From: Mitsuaria sp. 7
GTDB taxonomy: Bacteria > Pseudomonadota > Gammaproteobacteria > Burkholderiales > Burkholderiaceae_C
Reading direction: 5' to 3'
Assembly: GCF_001653795.1 (NCBI RefSeq)
Contig: NZ_CP011514.1
Location: 496,001 to 560,000, forward strand
Length of the DNA: 64,000 bases
Below the pieces are notes generated by a model. It ran no database searches, was not told the DNA's origin, and saw nothing but the letters and a program-made list of their open reading frames with translations. A program made the position numbers and the translations under genes. This document shows positions 54,507 to 64,000 of this stretch, piece by piece. Position 1 is the stretch's first letter, and the number at the start of each line of letters is the position of its first letter.

Positions 54507-56120
54507 TCAGCGCTCCTTCAGGCTCTCGCTGCGCACGTGTTCCAGCGGACTCAGCAGGAACTCGATGACACGCCGCTCGCCGGTGCGGACCTCCGCGCTC
54601 AGGGCCATGCCGGGTCGCAGCGGCACGCGCGCGCCGTCGACCTCGATGTCGCGCGCCTCCAGCGTCAGCGTCACGGCGAAGCGCGGCCCCAGCTGTTCAT
54701 GGTCGATCGCGTCGGGGCTCACCCGCGTGACCGTGGCCGGCAGCGTGCCGTGACGCGTGAACGGGAAGGCCTCCAGCTTGATCGCCGCCGCGTCGCCCAC
54801 GCGCACGAAGCCGATGTCCTTGTTCTCGAGCATGACCTCCGCCGTCACCGGCGCGTCGTCGGGCACGATGACCATCAGCGCCTGCGCCTCGGTCACGATG
54901 CCGCCGGCCGTGTGGACCGCCAGCTGCTGCACCGTGCCGTCCACCGGCGAGACGAGCCGCGTCAGTTCCTCGCGCCGGCCCGCCTTGCGGCGCTCGGCCT
55001 CGACCTGCGCCAGCCGCGCGGCGGCCTGCTCGCGCGCGGTGTGCCAGCGCTGGCGGACCTCGGCGATCAGCGCCGCGCGGGTCGCCCGGGTCTCGGTCAG
55101 CGCGGCGTCGGTCTCGCGCGACCGCGCACGCTGGGTCTCGAGTTCGCCGCTGAGGTCCAGACGCTCGCGCCGCCTGTCCTCCCACGCATGCGTGGAGGCG
55201 AACCCCTCGCCGTGCAGGGCGCGCAGGTCGTCCTCGCGCCGGGTGGCCTGCGGCAGCGCCGCCGCCAGCCGCGTCGCCGCGGCCAGGGCGGTGTCGCGTT
55301 CGGCGCGGCGGCGGTCGGCCTCGGCGTCCAGACGCTCCAGCCGGGCCTGCAGGTCGGCCCAGTCGGCGCGCAGCATGGCCAGCGCCTCGCGCCGTCGCGC
55401 GGCGGGCCAGTCGTCCGGCGGAACGTGCGTCGTCTGTGTCGTGTGCGTCGTGGGTGTCCCCGCGCCCGCCGACCGCGCGACGGTCGGCCCGGCGCCGCGA
55501 CCCTCGTCGATGGATTCGAGCGTCCGGATCGCGGCGATCGCCTGGAGCGAGGCCAGCAGCCGTTCCGCGCGCCAGCCTTCGGCCAGCGCGGCCAGGCGCT
55601 GTTCGTCCAGGCTCTCGCGGTCCGCGGCGGGCGCCGTCGGATCGAGCTCGACCAGCGTCTCGCCCTTCGCCACCTGTTCGCCGTCGCGCACCCGCACGCG
55701 CTGGACCACGGAGCGCTCCAGCGGCTGGACCACCTTGCTGCGATCGCTGACGACCAGCCTGCCGTCGGCCACGGCGACGATGTCCACGCGGCCCACGAGC
55801 GACCACACCAGGGCGATCGCCGCCAGCGCGATCAGCACGAAGACCGTGCGCCGCGGCGCCGGGTGCAGCGGCGTGTCGCGCACCGCCAGCGCCGCGGGCA
55901 GGAAGGCGGCTTCCTCGGCATGGCGCGCCGGCCCGACGAGGTCGCGGCGCGCGGTCCAGGCGGCGGCCAGCACCTCGCGGTAGCGGCGCAGCACTTCCAC
56001 CGGCGCGCCGAAACGATGCGACAGCGCTTCGCCGAGGTCCTTCAGTCGTCGCAGATGCTTCAGGCGCTTCATCCGTGAAGCGGCCGCCGCGTTCCAGCGG
56101 GCCTTCCATCGGCGGTTCAT
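54507..56120 (-). CDS. hlyD: HlyD-type membrane fusion protein of the type I secretion system
   Basis: 537 residues; ATG 56120 overlaps the ABC transporter stop (ATGA) with GGGAG upstream. A basic N-terminal cytosolic part (1-100) is longer than in E. coli HlyD. One transmembrane helix (about 95-115, TVFVLIALAAIALVWSLVG) follows. Then come a lipoyl half (VVQPLERSVVQRVRVRDGEQVAKGETLVEL, in parts), a long coiled coil (about 190-370) and the C-terminal lipoyl/beta domain with SPVDGTVQQLAVHTAGGIV. It bridges the inner-membrane exporter to an outer-membrane TolC, which is not in the window. Confidence 0.95.
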   Translation of the reverse strand: MNRRWKARWNAAAASRMKRLKHLRRLKDLGEALSHRFGAPVEVLRRYREVLAAAWTARRDLVGPARHAEEAAFLPAALAVRDTPLHPAPRRTVFVLIALAAIALVWSLVGRVDIVAVADGRLVVSDRSKVVQPLERSVVQRVRVRDGEQVAKGETLVELDPTAPAADRESLDEQRLAALAEGWRAERLLASLQAIAAIRTLESIDEGRGAGPTVARSAGAGTPTTHTTQTTHVPPDDWPAARRREALAMLRADWADLQARLERLDAEADRRRAERDTALAAATRLAAALPQATRREDDLRALHGEGFASTHAWEDRRRERLDLSGELETQRARSRETDAALTETRATRAALIAEVRQRWHTAREQAAARLAQVEAERRKAGRREELTRLVSPVDGTVQQLAVHTAGGIVTEAQALMVIVPDDAPVTAEVMLENKDIGFVRVGDAAAIKLEAFPFTRHGTLPATVTRVSPDAIDHEQLGPRFAVTLTLEARDIEVDGARVPLRPGMALSAEVRTGERRVIEFLLSPLEHVRSESLKER

Positions 56121-58333
56121 GCGCGTGCTCCCGGACCGTCCTGCATGGACCACAGCCGCCGGTACAGGCCGTCGGGCAGGGTCAGCAACTCGTCGTGAGG
56201 CCCTTGTTCGACGACGCGGCCGCGCTCCATCACCACGATGCGGTCGGCGTGGCGCACCGCGCTGAGCCGGTGCGCGATGATCAGCACGGTCCGGCCCCGG
56301 CAGATCTGCGCCATGTTGCGGTGGAGCACGGCTTCGCTCTCATAGTCCAGCGCGCTGGTCGCCTCGTCGAGGATCAGGATGCGCGGGTCGGTGAACAGCG
56401 CGCGCGCGATCGCCACGCGCTGGCGCTGGCCGCCGGACAGCGAGCCGCCCTGTTCGCCGACGACGGTGTCGTAGCCTTCGGGCAGTTCGCTGATGAACTC
56501 GTGCGCGCCCGCCAGGCGCGCGGCGTGCACCACCGCCTCGATGGGCGCCGCCGGATCGGCGATGGCGATGTTCTCGCGCAGCGTGCGGTTGAAGAGCACG
56601 TTGTCCTGCAGCACCACGCCGATCTGGCGCCGCAGCTGCGCCGCGTCGATCAGGCCGCTGTCGACGTCGTCGATCAGCACGCGTCCCTCCTGCGGAAGGT
56701 GCAATCGTTGCACCAGCGTGGTCAGCGTGCTCTTGCCGCTGCCGGAGCGGCCGACGATGCCCACCACCTCGCCGGCGCGTATCGACAGGTCGACGCCGCG
56801 CAGGGCCGGCGCGGCCTCGGGCCGGTAGCGGAAGCTCACGTCGCGCAGCGCCACCGCGCCGCGCAGCGCGGGCAGCTGCGCGGCGCTGGCCGGCGGCGCC
56901 TCGGTGCGCGTGTTCAGGATGTCGCCCAGCCGCGCCATCGACAGGCCGGTCTGCTGGAAGTCCGTCCACAGGTTGGCCATGCGCATCACCGGCTGCGCGA
57001 CGTGCTGCGCGAACATGTTGAAGGCGACGAACTGGCCCACCGTCAGCGCGCCGTCCATCACCTCCTGCGCGCCCCACCACAGCGTCGCGGCCTGCGTCAG
57101 CTTGCCGACCAGGCCGACACCCTCGTGGCCCCAGGCGCCGAGGTTCTGCGTCCGGAAACTGGCCGAGACATAGGCCGCCAGCTGCCGGTCCCAGCGCCGC
57201 GAGAAGGCCGGTTCGAGCGCGCCGGCCTTCACCGTCTGGATCGCGGTCACGGATTCGACGAGCATGGCCTGGTTCTCGGCGCCGCGCGCGAACTTCTCGT
57301 CCAGGCGGCGCCGCAGCACCGGCACGATCAGCACGCTCAGCAGCACGTAGCCGGGCAGGCTGGCCAGCACGATCAGCGTCAGCGGCACGCTGTAGAGGAA
57401 CATCACCGCGATGAAGACGATGGAGAAGAACAGGTCCAGCACCACGGTCAGCGCCTGGCCGGTGAGGAAGGCGCGGATGTGTTCGAGCTCGCGCACGCGG
57501 GCCACGGAGTCGCCCACGCGCCGCGCCTGGAAGTAGGCCAGCGGCAGCGCGGCCAGGTGGCGGAACAGCCGCGCGCCCAGCTCCACGTCGATGCGGCTGG
57601 TCGTGTGGCTGAGGATGTAGTGGCGCAGGCCGGAGAGCAGACTCTCGAACAGCATCACCACGACCAGGCCCACGACGATGACGTGCAGCGTGGACAGCCC
57701 GCGGTGCACCAGCACCTTGTCCATCACGACCTGGAAGAACAGCGGATGCGCGAGCGCGAAGCCCTGCAGCACGAACGAGATCAGCAGCACCTCGCCGAGC
57801 AGGCGCCGGTGCTTGACCAGCGCGGGGATGAACCACGAGAAGTCGAAGTGGGCCATCTCGCCCACGAGGCTGGCGCGGCTGGCGACCAGCATCAGCTCGC
57901 CGTTCCAGCGCGCGAGCAGCGCCTCGCGGGTGAGCTTGGCGGGGCGGCCGGCGTCGACGGCGGGATCGGCGATCAGGGCCTCGCTGGCGCCGAAGCGGCC
58001 CAGCACGAACGGGTGCACGGGGGCGTCAGGCGGATCGCCGTCGTCGCGCAGCCAGATCACTGTCGGCAAGGGCACGCGCGCGAGCCGGGCGGCGTCGCCG
58101 CGCAGGCGGCGTGCCTTCAGGCCGAGCAGCCGCGCGGCGCGCAGCAGGTCGTCCGGCCCGACGGGTTCGTTCGGCCCGAGGCCGAGCTGGTGCGCCAGCG
58201 CTTCGGGTTCTGCGGCGATCTCATGGAAGGCGGCCACCAGGCACAGCGCCGCGAGCGGGGAGACCCGTCGCGGCGTGTGCCCGGGCGTCGGTTGCGGCGG
58301 CGCCAGTCGGGGAGGAAAAATCGTATCGGCCAT
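56117..58333 (-). CDS. hlyB: HlyB/RtxB-type type I secretion ABC transporter
   Basis: 738 residues. An N-terminal C39-like domain (about 20-150) lacks the peptidase cysteine motif ([19 protein letters not shown]), as in HlyB, so it recognises rather than cleaves substrate. Six transmembrane helices (about 175-440) and an ATPase domain follow: Walker [28 protein letters not shown], Walker [11 protein letters not shown], His switch IAHRLSAV. It lies between two giant exoprotein genes on the same strand, 61 bases after the first, with hlyD overlapping its end. The obvious cargoes are the two giants. Confidence 0.96.
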   Translation of the reverse strand: MADTIFPPRLAPPQPTPGHTPRRVSPLAALCLVAAFHEIAAEPEALAHQLGLGPNEPVGPDDLLRAARLLGLKARRLRGDAARLARVPLPTVIWLRDDGDPPDAPVHPFVLGRFGASEALIADPAVDAGRPAKLTREALLARWNGELMLVASRASLVGEMAHFDFSWFIPALVKHRRLLGEVLLISFVLQGFALAHPLFFQVVMDKVLVHRGLSTLHVIVVGLVVVMLFESLLSGLRHYILSHTTSRIDVELGARLFRHLAALPLAYFQARRVGDSVARVRELEHIRAFLTGQALTVVLDLFFSIVFIAVMFLYSVPLTLIVLASLPGYVLLSVLIVPVLRRRLDEKFARGAENQAMLVESVTAIQTVKAGALEPAFSRRWDRQLAAYVSASFRTQNLGAWGHEGVGLVGKLTQAATLWWGAQEVMDGALTVGQFVAFNMFAQHVAQPVMRMANLWTDFQQTGLSMARLGDILNTRTEAPPASAAQLPALRGAVALRDVSFRYRPEAAPALRGVDLSIRAGEVVGIVGRSGSGKSTLTTLVQRLHLPQEGRVLIDDVDSGLIDAAQLRRQIGVVLQDNVLFNRTLRENIAIADPAAPIEAVVHAARLAGAHEFISELPEGYDTVVGEQGGSLSGGQRQRVAIARALFTDPRILILDEATSALDYESEAVLHRNMAQICRGRTVLIIAHRLSAVRHADRIVVMERGRVVEQGPHDELLTLPDGLYRRLWSMQDGPGARA

Positions 58334-58394
58334 CGGGACTCACGGTCTCGGGAAAGACGCGTCAGTGCAGACGACCGGGCCTCCGGGTCGGCGA

Positions 58395-64000
<5,606 letters not shown>

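Noticed and set aside
58334..58394. HlyC-like acyltransferase or small gene between giant A and hlyB
   Set aside because: Only 61 bases are available and no frame with a start and ribosome-binding site fits.

Overview
The window is one contiguous piece of a high-GC (roughly two-thirds G+C by eye) proteobacterial chromosome. The hemD-hemX-hemY order, the tail-to-tail greB/spoT pair, a Bug-type binding protein and aerobic 2-aminobenzoyl-CoA genes point to Burkholderiales. A Roseateles/Mitsuaria/Rubrivivax-like member is my best guess (inference only). There are no rRNA genes, CRISPR arrays, transposases or phage genes. Two identical tRNA-Arg(ACG) genes sit near the left end.

Left part (1-17 kb), mostly housekeeping: the end of hemD, then hemX and hemY; the tRNA-Arg pair; an alpha-methylacyl-CoA racemase; greB and spoT; a small EF-hand protein behind a textbook flagellar sigma-28 promoter; a LytS/LytR-type two-component pair; an Xaa-Pro aminopeptidase; and the kynurenine operon kynB-kynU-kynA on the minus strand.

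Middle (17.5-32 kb): one long plus-strand operon divergent from kynBUA. It holds a fused 2-aminobenzoyl-CoA monooxygenase/reductase, an SDR dehydrogenase, a MarR regulator, an enoyl-CoA hydratase, an acyl-CoA dehydrogenase, a 2-aminobenzoate-CoA ligase, a five-gene Liv-type ABC importer, a thioesterase, an atypical Rid protein and glutaryl-CoA dehydrogenase. Together with kynBUA this reads as tryptophan -> kynurenine -> anthranilate -> 2-aminobenzoyl-CoA -> beta-oxidation -> probably glutaryl-CoA.

32-45 kb is a mixed accessory stretch: class II aldolase, HemJ/CopD-like and DUF3817-like membrane proteins, a GlxA-type regulator, a lipoprotein, an orphan Bug protein, three unknown small genes, and a 2-aminoethylphosphonate-type uptake locus (LysR, binding protein, ATPase, fused permease, FAD oxidoreductase). 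REP-like palindromes lie at 34.3 and 43.8 kb.

45-64 kb, minus strand, is the most unusual part: two giant paralogous proteins (one of 3097 aa; the other cut by the window edge with at least 1867 aa) flanking a type I secretion ABC transporter and its HlyD-type adaptor. The complete giant carries a C80 (MARTX/TcdB-type) cysteine-protease-like domain whose catalytic Cys is present but whose catalytic His is replaced by Glu. A hydrophobic pore-like segment, degenerate RTX-like repeats and a discoidin-like C-terminal domain follow. This looks like a large-clostridial-toxin-like exotoxin pair exported by a type I system, and it is the best candidate for an undescribed system here.
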